DNA from: an uncultured Victivallales bacterium
GTDB taxonomy: Bacteria; Verrucomicrobiota; Lentisphaeria; Oligosphaerales; JAFGRS01
NCBI GenBank assembly: GCA_903834675.1
Contig: CAILKC010000273.1
Span: 1-16,093 of the forward strand
Length of the DNA stretch: 16,093 nucleotides
Direction of reading: 5' to 3'
Positions 7,220-14,444 of the stretch are shown here, one piece after another. The translations under genes were made by a program, and so were the position numbers. The notes under the pieces are model-generated. The model made no database searches and was not told the origin of the DNA. It saw only the letters and a program-made list of their open reading frames with translations. How positions within the stretch are numbered: position 1 is the stretch's first letter; every line of letters begins with the position of its first letter.

Positions 7220-8074
7220 TCACCCCTCCCCAGCTGCCGGGGCCTCGGACGCCGCCCGCGACGCCCCCAGTCGAAACATGCCGCCGGCCCGGCGGGCGGG
7301 CGCTTTCTTGACCAGGTAGTTGGTCAGATGCCGCTTGAACCGCTCCCGCGCCACGCCCCGCGTCAAGCGCCCGGAACGGGCCAGACTCACCGCCCCGGAC
7401 TCCTCGGATACCACAATGACGACCGCATCGGTTTCCTCACACAAGCCCACCCCGGCGCGGTGCCGCGTGCCCAACGTCATACCCAGCTCAGGACTCTGCG
7501 ACAGCGGGAAGATGCAGCCGGCCGCCACCAGTTGGTCCCGGCGGATGATGACGCCGCCATCATGCAGCGGCGTATTGGGGAAGAATACCGAGCTGAGCAA
7601 CTTGGCGGACACCGTCGCCTCAACCGGAGTCCCCGTCTCGGCATAGCTGCGCAGACCAATGGACTGCTCGATGGCAATCAGCGCCCCGATCCGCCGGTCG
7701 GCCAGAAAGTAGGTCGCATCCACCAAGGTGTTCACCAGCTCCACAGCCCGAGCTTCGTTGCCGTGAGCCCGCAGAAAACCGCCCTGTCGGCCGATCTCAC
7801 TGAGCGCCCGGCGCACCTCCGGCTGAAACACAATCACGGTCGTCAATGCCAAGACCGCCCACGTGCCTCTCACCAGGTAGCCAATGACCTCCAGACCGAA
7901 GGCATCAGACAGGACCCGCAAGCTCAGAGCCAGGATGATGATCCCGGCTAGAATCGCCACCGCGCGAGTCTCGCGCACAAACTGCAGCGCCAGGTAGATG
8001 AGCACCGCCAGCAGGCCGATCTCAACGGCGACCTTGGCCCATTCGACCGCATGTAGAAGCACAAAGCCGATCAT
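7220..8074 (-). CDS. cdaA: Diadenylate cyclase CdaA-type (cyclic-di-AMP synthase)
   Basis: The protein condenses two ATP into cyclic di-AMP, a messenger tied to potassium, osmotic and envelope control. Of 284 residues, about 1-80 hold three membrane helices (~12-32, 37-57, 65-83), followed by FQPEVRRAL (83-91) and the DAC catalytic domain (~100-250). Catalytic motifs: LHDGGVII (171-178), where the family normally has DGA, then GTRHRAG (202-208) with the RHR motif intact, and SEESG (223-227). The third residue of the DGA motif is G174 (GGC, complement of 7553-7555), one base from Ala. ATG 8074 has GGAC just upstream and matches the family N-terminus. The C-terminal ~35 residues are a basic, Ala-rich tail. 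The gene lies between folP and ybbR in the same direction. Confidence 0.92.
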   Translation of the reverse strand: MIGFVLLHAVEWAKVAVEIGLLAVLIYLALQFVRETRAVAILAGIIILALSLRVLSDAFGLEVIGYLVRGTWAVLALTTVIVFQPEVRRALSEIGRQGGFLRAHGNEARAVELVNTLVDATYFLADRRIGALIAIEQSIGLRSYAETGTPVEATVSAKLLSSVFFPNTPLHDGGVIIRRDQLVAAGCIFPLSQSPELGMTLGTRHRAGVGLCEETDAVVIVVSEESGAVSLARSGRLTRGVARERFKRHLTNYLVKKAPARRAGGMFRLGASRAASEAPAAGEG

Positions 8075-8182
8075 GATCGTCCACTACCCCGAGGCCGAGG
8101 CCCAACCCCAAAGACGGTTTCGCCGGATCGTACCGACGCCGCCTGACTATACCACCCCCACGGGACCTTACCACGCTCAGCC
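8075..8182. other. folP-cdaA spacer
   Basis: This 108-nt gap between two co-directional genes holds no gene and no convincing terminator. It may carry an internal promoter for cdaA, but no clear -35/-10 pair was found, so co-transcription with folP is assumed rather than shown. Confidence 0.4.
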
Positions 8183-9040
8183 TCAACGCGCCGAGCGGAT
8201 GGCCAGGCAAACCCGCACCACCTCGGACATCTCCCGTACATCGTGAACCCGCACCGCGTCCGCACCCTCCAGCACACAGGCCGCCACCGCCCCCGCCGTA
8301 CCCCACACCCGCTGCCGCGGATCGGGCTGCTCAAGCACGCTGCCGATGAAGGACTTGCGTGACGGCCCTACCATGACCGGCCGCCCCAACCCCCGAATCC
8401 GAGCCACCCCGGCCACCAACGCCAGACTCTGTGCCGGCGTCTTCGCGAAACCAATCCCCGGATCCAGCATGAAGTGCTCCGCGCTCAGTCCGCTGCGGCG
8501 CATGGCCGCCTCCAGACGCTGCGCCAACTCGTCGCACACCTCCGCCACCACGGCGCTGTACTGGGTCAGTGAACGCATTGTGGTCGGCGTCCCCCGCAGA
8601 TGCATCAGAACACACCCCGCGCCACTCTCGGACAGCACCGCCGCCATGCCCGCATCCGCTTGCAGCCCGGAAACGTCGTTGACCACCTGCGCCCCGGCCG
8701 CCAACGCCGCCCGCGCCGTCGCCGCCTTCATGGTGTCCACGCTGAGTAACACGTCCGTGCGCTGCCGCAACTCCTGGATAACCGGGATCACCCGCCGCAT
8801 CTCCTCCGCGGCCGGAACCGCCTCCGCTCCTGGCCGCGTCGATTCGCCCCCGATGTCCAGCCAGACCGCCCCCTGAGCCACCAACTCCAGGCCGCGTTGC
8901 ACCGCCCGCTCGACCCCAACCAGCTCGCCACCGTCGGAAAACGAGTCGGGCGTCACATTCAATATCCCTACGACCAACCCCTCGCCGACGCAGGACAAAT
9001 CCCGCTCACGGCAGCGGAAAATCATCGGTGTCAATGACAT
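8183..9040 (-). CDS. folP: Dihydropteroate synthase
   Basis: DHPS joins p-aminobenzoate to 6-hydroxymethyl-dihydropterin diphosphate in folate synthesis and is the sulfonamide target. The 285-residue TIM-barrel has all expected motifs: GILNVTPDSFSDGG (25-38), DIGGESTRPGA (62-72), SVDTMK, VNDVSG, VLMHLRGTPTTM, DPGIGFAKT, GPSRKSFIG and a terminal AVRVHDV. Length is normal. ATG 9040 has GGAGG (in TGGAGGG) about 8 nt upstream. It is the first gene of the minus-strand cluster and diverges from phoH across 116 nt. No other folate gene is in the window, so its placement with cdaA-ybbR is a gene-order association rather than a pathway one. Confidence 0.96.
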   Translation of the reverse strand: MSLTPMIFRCRERDLSCVGEGLVVGILNVTPDSFSDGGELVGVERAVQRGLELVAQGAVWLDIGGESTRPGAEAVPAAEEMRRVIPVIQELRQRTDVLLSVDTMKAATARAALAAGAQVVNDVSGLQADAGMAAVLSESGAGCVLMHLRGTPTTMRSLTQYSAVVAEVCDELAQRLEAAMRRSGLSAEHFMLDPGIGFAKTPAQSLALVAGVARIRGLGRPVMVGPSRKSFIGSVLEQPDPRQRVWGTAGAVAACVLEGADAVRVHDVREMSEVVRVCLAIRSAR

Positions 9041-9061
9041 GCACGCACCCTCCAGCGGCGG

Positions 9062-9090
9062 TTGCTGACCGCGCCTGAACCGGGTATGTT
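9062..9090 (+). promoter_or_regulatory. Candidate sigma70-type promoter for phoH
   Basis: TTGCTG (9062-9067) and TATGTT (9085-9090) are separated by exactly 17 nt in the folP-phoH divergent spacer. Each hexamer matches about four consensus positions. The GTG start of phoH is 66 nt after the -10. No equally good match was found for folP on the opposite strand. Confidence 0.5.
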
Positions 9091-9156
9091 AGCAGCTCCA
9101 AGACAGACGCCCCGGCGCACCCGAATCAAGGCTCCCGCAGACGAGGACCGTTCGCT

Positions 9157-10482
9157 GTGATCGCCCATCGCTACATCCTGGATACCAATATCCTGCTCTT
9201 TGATCCGCAGTCACTCTTCCACTACGCCAACGACGAGGTCATCCTGACCCTCGAAGTTATCGAGGAAATGGACACCTTCAAACACGACCAGGATGAACGC
9301 GGCCGCAGTTCGCGCACCGTCGCCCAGCTCATCGATGAATTGCGCCGCCGCGGCTCCGTCGGCGCCGGCGTTCCCCTCGACCACGGCGGCCGACTCCGCG
9401 TCCTCTGCCGCCTCCCCCCCGGGGAAGACGCCCCGGAAGCCTTCCGCGGACGCCGCGAAAGCCGGGTCGGCAACAGCCTCCTCAACGCCGCCATGTTCCT
9501 GCGCCGTACCGACCCCGGGATCCCGGTGACCATCGTGACCAAGAACGTCAGCCTGCGGGTCCGCGCCGATGCCTTTGAGATTGAGGCGCGCGACGATCAC
9601 CCGGAACGCCGACGCGATACCGACACGCTCAAAGGCTGGCAAACCCTCCAGGTCGACGGAAACCTGATCGAGATCCTCAAGACCGGCCGCAGCCTCCTGA
9701 TCCCCGAACTGGATACCGCCCCCAACGAGTACGCCTTCCTCCGCGACCAGGCCGACCCGAAACACGCCCAGGCCTGCCGGGTCGATCCCGACGGCCGCAC
9801 CCTCTGGCCCCTGGTCGAGACCCCCCAGGTCGTCTGCGGCATCCGCAGCCTCAACCTCGAACAAACCTTCACCCTCGACGCCCTGCTCAACCCCCACGTC
9901 CCCCTGGTCACCCTCGCCGGTAAAGCCGGCACCGGTAAGACCCTCCTGGCTCTGGCCGCCGGACTGCATCAGGTCTTCGCCGAGAACCGCTACCACCGCC
10001 TGATCGTCTTCCGCCCAACCATAGCCGTCAGCCGCGACCTCGGCTACCTGCCCGGTGACCTCGGGGAAAAGATGCGCCCCTGGATGCAGCCCATCTACGA
10101 CGCCCTCGACCTCATCCGCAGCCAGGACCGACTCTGCCCCACCCGCACCCTCCCCAATGATGTCATGGAATGCGAGGAAATCTCCGTCGAACCCCTTACC
10201 TACATCCGCGGGCGTAGCATCCCCAACCAATTCATCATCATCGACGAGGCCCAAAACCTCACCCCCCTCGAAGTCAAAACCGTCATCACCCGCGTCGGCT
10301 CGGGCAGCAAAATCGTGCTGACCGGCGACCCGCACCAGATCGACAACCCTTACGTCGACGCACGCACCAACGGCCTGACCTGTCTCGTCGACACCTTCCG
10401 CAATAGCCCCCTGAGCGCTCATATCACGCTGGTCCGGGGCGAACGCAGTGCCCTGGCCGAAACCGCGGCAAACCTCCTCTGA
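9157..10482 (+). CDS. PhoH family protein with N-terminal PIN domain (PhoH2 type)
   Basis: The 441-residue cytoplasmic protein pairs a PIN domain (~1-145) with a PhoH ATPase (~225-441). PhoH2 proteins are described as ATP-dependent RNA helicases/RNases. The ATPase is intact: GKAGTGKT (255-262) and FIIIDEAQN (359-367) with D363/E364, then a VLTGDPHQID segment. The PIN half keeps LDTN (D9) and EEMD (E36/E37). At N130 it has TKN, where related proteins such as B. subtilis YlaK have SKD, and the D-N-R-I-(I) region reads GNSLL (105-109). The nuclease centre may therefore be weakened. Start is GTG 9157 with AGGA (9144-9147) 9 nt upstream. The next gene begins 14 nt after the stop. Confidence 0.92.
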   Translation: MIAHRYILDTNILLFDPQSLFHYANDEVILTLEVIEEMDTFKHDQDERGRSSRTVAQLIDELRRRGSVGAGVPLDHGGRLRVLCRLPPGEDAPEAFRGRRESRVGNSLLNAAMFLRRTDPGIPVTIVTKNVSLRVRADAFEIEARDDHPERRRDTDTLKGWQTLQVDGNLIEILKTGRSLLIPELDTAPNEYAFLRDQADPKHAQACRVDPDGRTLWPLVETPQVVCGIRSLNLEQTFTLDALLNPHVPLVTLAGKAGTGKTLLALAAGLHQVFAENRYHRLIVFRPTIAVSRDLGYLPGDLGEKMRPWMQPIYDALDLIRSQDRLCPTRTLPNDVMECEEISVEPLTYIRGRSIPNQFIIIDEAQNLTPLEVKTVITRVGSGSKIVLTGDPHQIDNPYVDARTNGLTCLVDTFRNSPLSAHITLVRGERSALAETAANLL

Positions 10483-10496
10483 ACACGAGTGTGCCC

Positions 10497-12608
10497 ATGA
10501 CCGAGATGAACTTCGGCTTCCGCCGCCGTCTCAACCAGGTCCACCGGCCAGGCCGCGCTCTGCCGGGGCAGACCCCGCAGGGCGCCGACGTCGTCCTCCA
10601 GTCGGGCTGGGAAATCATCATCCACCAGGACGCCTCGCCCTACCTCATCCACCTGGCGCAGGACCTGCAAGACTATGCCTTCACCAGCCTGGGCGTCTCG
10701 CTCCTGCTCAAACGCTCGCGCCTGGATGACGTCCTCGCCCGCGCCGAAGCCAAAGCCATCGTCCTGGGCACCCGACAGCACATGCCCAAACTCGGCGCTG
10801 CCTTGTCCGTGCCCCGCAGCTACCGGCTGGTGGTCAAGCGCGATGCCGTCATCATCTGCGGCTGCGACGAACGCGGCATCGGCCAGGGCGCCTACTTCAT
10901 CGAAGACCTCATGAACCTGCGCGAAGCGCCCTTCCTGGCCATGGCCGACCTGGTGCGGACACCGCTGTTCCAACCCCGCATGGTACACTCCGGCTGGGGC
11001 CTTGACCAGTTCCCCGACCCCCATCTCAACGCCATCGCGCACGCCGGCATGGACGCCATCCTCGTCTTCGTCAAAGGCCCCAACCGCACCACCACCGGCT
11101 ACCTCGACCTTAACAACCTCGTGGACCGGGCCGCGCTCTATGGCCTCGACGTTTACCTCTATAGCTATATCCACAGCAGCCGCCATCCCGACGCCCCCGA
11201 CGCCGAAGCCTTCTACGAAAGCACCTACGGCGAACTGCTGCGCTCCTGCCCCGGCGCCCGCGGCCTCGTCTTCGTCGGCGAATCCTGCGAATTCCCCAGC
11301 CAGGACGAGCGCACCCGCATGCGCACCCGCCTCAGCCCCGTGCCCCCAGGTGGCGAAACCGATAAACGTCCCTTCCCAGGCTGGTGGCCCTGCCGCGATT
11401 ACCCGCAGTGGCTGGACCTGGTCAAGAAGGTCATCCGCCGCGCTAACCCACGCTGTGACATCGTCTTCTGGACCTACAACTGGGGCTGGGCCCCCGCCCC
11501 CGAGCGCTTGGCCCTGATCGCGGCACTGCCTACCGATATCTCCCTCCAGGTCACCTTCGAGATGTTCGAGAATATCCGCAAAGACGACGTCATGACGCGC
11601 TGCGTAGACTACACCGCCTCCTTCGAAGGTCCGGGCCAGTACTTTGCCACCGAAGCCAAAGCCGCCCGCGAACGCGGCATCCCGCTCTACGCCATGGCCA
11701 ACACGGCGGGACTCACCTGGGACATCGGCGTCATCCCCTACGAACCCATTCCCTTCCACTGGAAACGACGCTACGACGCCCTCCACCGCGCCCGCACCGA
11801 GTGGGGCCTGCGCGGCCTCATGGAGTCGCACCACTTCGGCTGGTGGCCCTCCCCGGTCAGCGAACTGGCCAAAGGGTCCTACTGGGAACCGCAGGAGGAC
11901 TTCGAGACCCTGGCCCGACGGATCGCCGCGCGCGAGGTGGGCGCCGACGCCGCGCCAAGGCTCATCGAGGCCTGGAAGGCCTGGAGCGAGGCCATCCGCG
12001 ACTACGTGCCCACCAACGAAGACCAGTACGGGCCCTTCCGCGTCGGACCCTCCTACCCGCTGGTGTTCCTCGAACAGAACGTCACCTTCCCCTCGGCCAG
12101 CTACGCCCACTTCGGCAACCGGATTCTCACCACGCTGTACCGCTCCCACGCCCCGGCCGACGTGCCCGGCGAAATCCGCCTCCTCGAGCGGATGGCCGCC
12201 ACCTGGCAGCACGGCCTGGAGTCCATGCAGGCCGCCGTCGACTCCGCCCCAGCCAGCAAACGCGCCACCGCTACAGACCACCAGCGCCTGGGCCACTTCA
12301 TCCTGCTCTGCGTCCGCACCACCCTCCACGTCAAACGCTGGTTCCTGCTCAATCAAATCCTGCGAGACCCCCAGGCCGAACCCGCCGCCAAGCGGGAAGC
12401 GCTGGACCGCATGCTCACCCTGGCCGAGGCCGAAATCCGCAACGCCCGCGAGGCGATCCCCCTGGTCGAAGCCGACTCGCGCCTGGGCTGGGAGCCCAGC
12501 ATGGAGTACATGACCGACAGAGAACACCTCGAATGGAAAATCCGCCAGGTCACCCAAGTTGTCGAAGAAGCCATCCCGGCCTATCGCAGACTGTCGAATG
12601 AACCCTGA
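10497..12608 (+). CDS. Putative glycoside hydrolase with GH20b-type N-terminal domain
   Basis: The 703-residue protein has no signal peptide and is probably cytoplasmic. Residues ~30-150 look like the zincin-like alpha/beta domain found before the catalytic barrel in GH20 and GH67-type enzymes (AKAIVLGT near 85-92, then a CGCDERGIGQGAYFIEDLMN stretch near 121-140). A barrel-like region follows, with VHSGWG at 163-168, VGESCEF at 260-266, FWTYNWGW at 324-331 and MESHHFGWW at 442-450. E262 and E443 are possible catalytic acids, but this is a guess. The C-terminal ~200 residues are helical. No CAZy family is assigned. ATG 10497 has GAG 7 nt upstream; GTG 10491 in frame is the alternative. It leads a group with a mutarotase-like and a deacetylase gene, suggesting intracellular sugar processing. 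Confidence 0.6.
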   Translation: MTEMNFGFRRRLNQVHRPGRALPGQTPQGADVVLQSGWEIIIHQDASPYLIHLAQDLQDYAFTSLGVSLLLKRSRLDDVLARAEAKAIVLGTRQHMPKLGAALSVPRSYRLVVKRDAVIICGCDERGIGQGAYFIEDLMNLREAPFLAMADLVRTPLFQPRMVHSGWGLDQFPDPHLNAIAHAGMDAILVFVKGPNRTTTGYLDLNNLVDRAALYGLDVYLYSYIHSSRHPDAPDAEAFYESTYGELLRSCPGARGLVFVGESCEFPSQDERTRMRTRLSPVPPGGETDKRPFPGWWPCRDYPQWLDLVKKVIRRANPRCDIVFWTYNWGWAPAPERLALIAALPTDISLQVTFEMFENIRKDDVMTRCVDYTASFEGPGQYFATEAKAARERGIPLYAMANTAGLTWDIGVIPYEPIPFHWKRRYDALHRARTEWGLRGLMESHHFGWWPSPVSELAKGSYWEPQEDFETLARRIAAREVGADAAPRLIEAWKAWSEAIRDYVPTNEDQYGPFRVGPSYPLVFLEQNVTFPSASYAHFGNRILTTLYRSHAPADVPGEIRLLERMAATWQHGLESMQAAVDSAPASKRATATDHQRLGHFILLCVRTTLHVKRWFLLNQILRDPQAEPAAKREALDRMLTLAEAEIRNAREAIPLVEADSRLGWEPSMEYMTDREHLEWKIRQVTQVVEEAIPAYRRLSNEP

Positions 12609-12637
12609 ACTCGGAACTCTGAACTCTGAACTCTGAC
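12606..12637. repeat. Heptamer tandem repeat overlapping a stop codon
   Basis: The units are TGAACTC, GGAACTC, TGAACTC, TGAACTC and a partial TGAC. The first three bases are the TGA stop of the GH20b-type gene. The array fills most of the 47-nt gap before the next gene, ending 6 nt before its AGGA ribosome-binding site. Confidence 0.85.
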
Positions 12638-12642
12638 AAACC

Positions 12643-12646
12643 AGGA
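12643..12646 (+). promoter_or_regulatory. Shine-Dalgarno site deciding the start at 12656
   Basis: AGGA lies 9 nt before ATG 12656. The upstream in-frame TTG at 12647 would touch this site, so it cannot be served by it. Confidence 0.6.
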
Positions 12647-12655
12647 TTGCCAACC

Positions 12656-13600
12656 ATGACCGTCCACGAACTGCTCCAGTTGTTTGACACCCATCACCGC
12701 CGCTGCCACCTGATCGGCACCCCCGCGGCCGGCGTCGTTGCCGGCCTGGACCTCGAAGGCAGGCTCTTCACCGTCCTCGAGGGCCAGGTCCTGAACCGCG
12801 TCAACCCGGAAGCCTTTTCGGGAACCTGTACCCGTGAGCGTTACCTCAATCCGGGCGGCGATGGCTTGTGGCCGGCTCCCGAGGGCTCCCGCCTAGGTTA
12901 CGAGTACTGCACCAGCGCCTGGCGCGTCCCCCCAGGCCTGAGCGGCGCTCGCTACTGGCTCACCGCGACCACGCCAGACAGCGCCATCCTGCGCGCCGAG
13001 ATCGACCTCATCAACGCCCAGGGGATCGGCATCCCCACTGCCTTTGAACGCCACGTCCGAGTCCGGCCCGGTAAACGCGCCGTCACCCTTGAGGTCACCG
13101 AGGTTATTGAGTACCTGGGCAACACGTCCCGGCCGCGCGAGACCCTGCTCCTGGCCCCCTGGACCCTGGCACAATTCGACTGCGGCCCGGGCTGCGAGGC
13201 ACGCTTCCCAGATGCCGGCCCAGCCTGCGTTTGGGACCTCTACGGCCCCAGCGACGACCGCCGCCACTGCCGCGACGGCCTCTGGCAGGTCCAAACCGTC
13301 GGCGGCGGCACCCGCTTCCAGTTGGGGCTCTCCGCCCAGGTTAGCTACATCGAGTTCGCCGATCCCCGTCGGGGACTCACCGTCCGCCGCAGCGCCGCCG
13401 CCCTCGCTCCCGGCCTGGCCTACACCGACCTCACCGACCGGCCGCCCCAGCATGAACCCGATGGCCCGCCGATCCGCTTCAGCCTCTACAGCGACCCGAC
13501 CTGCTTCATGGAAATCGAGGCCGCCGGCGGCTGCCCCCAGACCCTGCAACCGGGCTGCCGCCTCGAACTCGCCGTCACCACCGAACATCGCCTGGCCTAG
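12656..13600 (+). CDS. Galactose-mutarotase-fold-like protein, function unknown
   Basis: The 314-residue protein is probably cytoplasmic, with no signal peptide or membrane segment. It is rich in beta-strand patterns. The NPGGDGLWPAPEG segment (65-77) resembles the G-G-x-x-W-x-(A/S)-P-E signature of DUF4380/DUF6786-like proteins in the galactose mutarotase superfamily, which usually occur beside carbohydrate-active enzymes. No catalytic His/Glu pair could be placed with confidence, so activity is not claimed. ATG 12656 is selected by AGGA 9 nt upstream. It sits between the GH20b-type gene and the deacetylase, and its stop (TAG 13598) is 12 nt before the next start, so co-transcription is likely. 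Confidence 0.6.
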   Translation: MTVHELLQLFDTHHRRCHLIGTPAAGVVAGLDLEGRLFTVLEGQVLNRVNPEAFSGTCTRERYLNPGGDGLWPAPEGSRLGYEYCTSAWRVPPGLSGARYWLTATTPDSAILRAEIDLINAQGIGIPTAFERHVRVRPGKRAVTLEVTEVIEYLGNTSRPRETLLLAPWTLAQFDCGPGCEARFPDAGPACVWDLYGPSDDRRHCRDGLWQVQTVGGGTRFQLGLSAQVSYIEFADPRRGLTVRRSAAALAPGLAYTDLTDRPPQHEPDGPPIRFSLYSDPTCFMEIEAAGGCPQTLQPGCRLELAVTTEHRLA

Positions 13601-13612
13601 GAGGAGTGAACC

Positions 13613-14356
13613 ATGTCCGCCAACCCGACCTTCGCCTGGCCGCATGGTGCCCGGGCCGCCGTCAGCCTCAGCTTTGACGACGCCCGCCCCAGCCAACTCG
13701 ACCAGGGCCTCCCCGCCCTCGCCCGCAGCGGCTCCAAAGCCACCTTCTACGTCACTCCGGGCCGCGTTGAAGAACGCCTGGCAGACTGGCGCCAGGCCCT
13801 GGTAGCCGGACACGAAATCGGCAACCATAGCCTCCGCCATACCTGCAGCGGTAACTTCATCTGGAACGTGCGCAACGTCCTGGAAAACGGCACCCTCGAA
13901 CAGATGGAAGAAGAGCTTGCGGAAGCCAACCGCCGCCTCCGGGAACTGCTGGGAGTCACCCCGACCACCTTCGCCTACCCCTGCGGGCAGACCTTCGTCG
14001 GCCGCGGCGTCGACCGCCGCAGCTACGTGCCGGCGGTCGCCCGCTTGTTCCAGGCCGGCCGCGGCTTCCGCGAAGAATTCCTCAACCGCCCAGACTTCTG
14101 CGACCTGGCCGCACTCGGCGGCACCGAGATGGATGGCGTGCCCTTCGAACGCTTGCTGGCCACCCTCGAGCAGGCCCTCGCCAATGGCCTCTGGGTGATC
14201 TTCGTCGGCCACGACGTCTCCAACCTGCCCCGGCAGTGCGTCCATCCGGAAACCCTGGAGCGTCTCTGCGCCTGGTGCCAGGACCCTGCCCATGGCGTCT
14301 GGATCGATACCGTCGCCGCCGTGGCCGCCCATGTCGCCGCGGCTCGACCAGCCTGA
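13613..14356 (+). CDS. Polysaccharide deacetylase (NodB homology domain, CE4-like)
   Basis: The 247-residue single-domain protein carries the metal-binding triad of carbohydrate esterase 4: SFDDA (D22, D23; general base and metal ligand) and NHSLRH (H72, H76). FAYPCGQ (120-126) takes the place of the R-x-P-Y motif, and VGHD near residue 200 resembles the late His motif. The family removes N- or O-acetyl groups from chitin, peptidoglycan, exopolysaccharide or small amides. There is no signal peptide, which is unusual for cell-wall enzymes and fits a cytoplasmic substrate. A strong GGAG lies 8 nt before the ATG and the previous stop is 12 nt away. It is third in the sugar-related group. Confidence 0.85.
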   Translation: MSANPTFAWPHGARAAVSLSFDDARPSQLDQGLPALARSGSKATFYVTPGRVEERLADWRQALVAGHEIGNHSLRHTCSGNFIWNVRNVLENGTLEQMEEELAEANRRLRELLGVTPTTFAYPCGQTFVGRGVDRRSYVPAVARLFQAGRGFREEFLNRPDFCDLAALGGTEMDGVPFERLLATLEQALANGLWVIFVGHDVSNLPRQCVHPETLERLCAWCQDPAHGVWIDTVAAVAAHVAAARPA

Positions 14357-14363
14357 CGGCCCG

Positions 14364-14389
14364 GCCCCCTGCCCAAAGCCCGCGGGGGC
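14364..14389. terminator. Possible bidirectional hairpin between convergent genes
   Basis: GCCCCC (14364-14369) pairs perfectly with GGGGGC (14384-14389) across a 14-nt loop, directly after the deacetylase stop codon and before the proA end. There is no T-tract on either side, so intrinsic termination is doubtful. Confidence 0.3.
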
Positions 14390-14403
14390 TGCGTCCAAGC
14401 ACG

Positions 14404-14430
14404 TCCGGTCCGTCCAGTCCGTCCAGTGCC
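14404..14430. repeat. Nonamer tandem repeat, three units
   Basis: The units are TCCGGTCCG, TCCAGTCCG and TCCAGTGCC, in the 88-nt gap between the convergent deacetylase and proA genes. The units diverge by one or two bases each. Confidence 0.75.
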
Positions 14431-14444
14431 CTCCCCCGCCCTCC

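Noticed and set aside
9211..10422. 403-codon minus-strand frame opposite phoH
   Set aside because: The PhoH frame carries Walker A and B motifs and PIN features; the reverse frame is Gly/Asp/Val-rich without motifs.
10419..12653. 744-codon open frame on the minus strand opposite the GH20b-type gene
   Set aside because: It is an out-of-frame shadow. High GC suppresses stop codons, the product is a Gly/Val/Asp-rich string with no domain, and the plus-strand gene has a family-like N-terminal domain and neighbours.
14364..14389. Confident intrinsic terminator
   Set aside because: The stem is good but there is no T-tract on either strand, so it is kept only as a low-confidence call.
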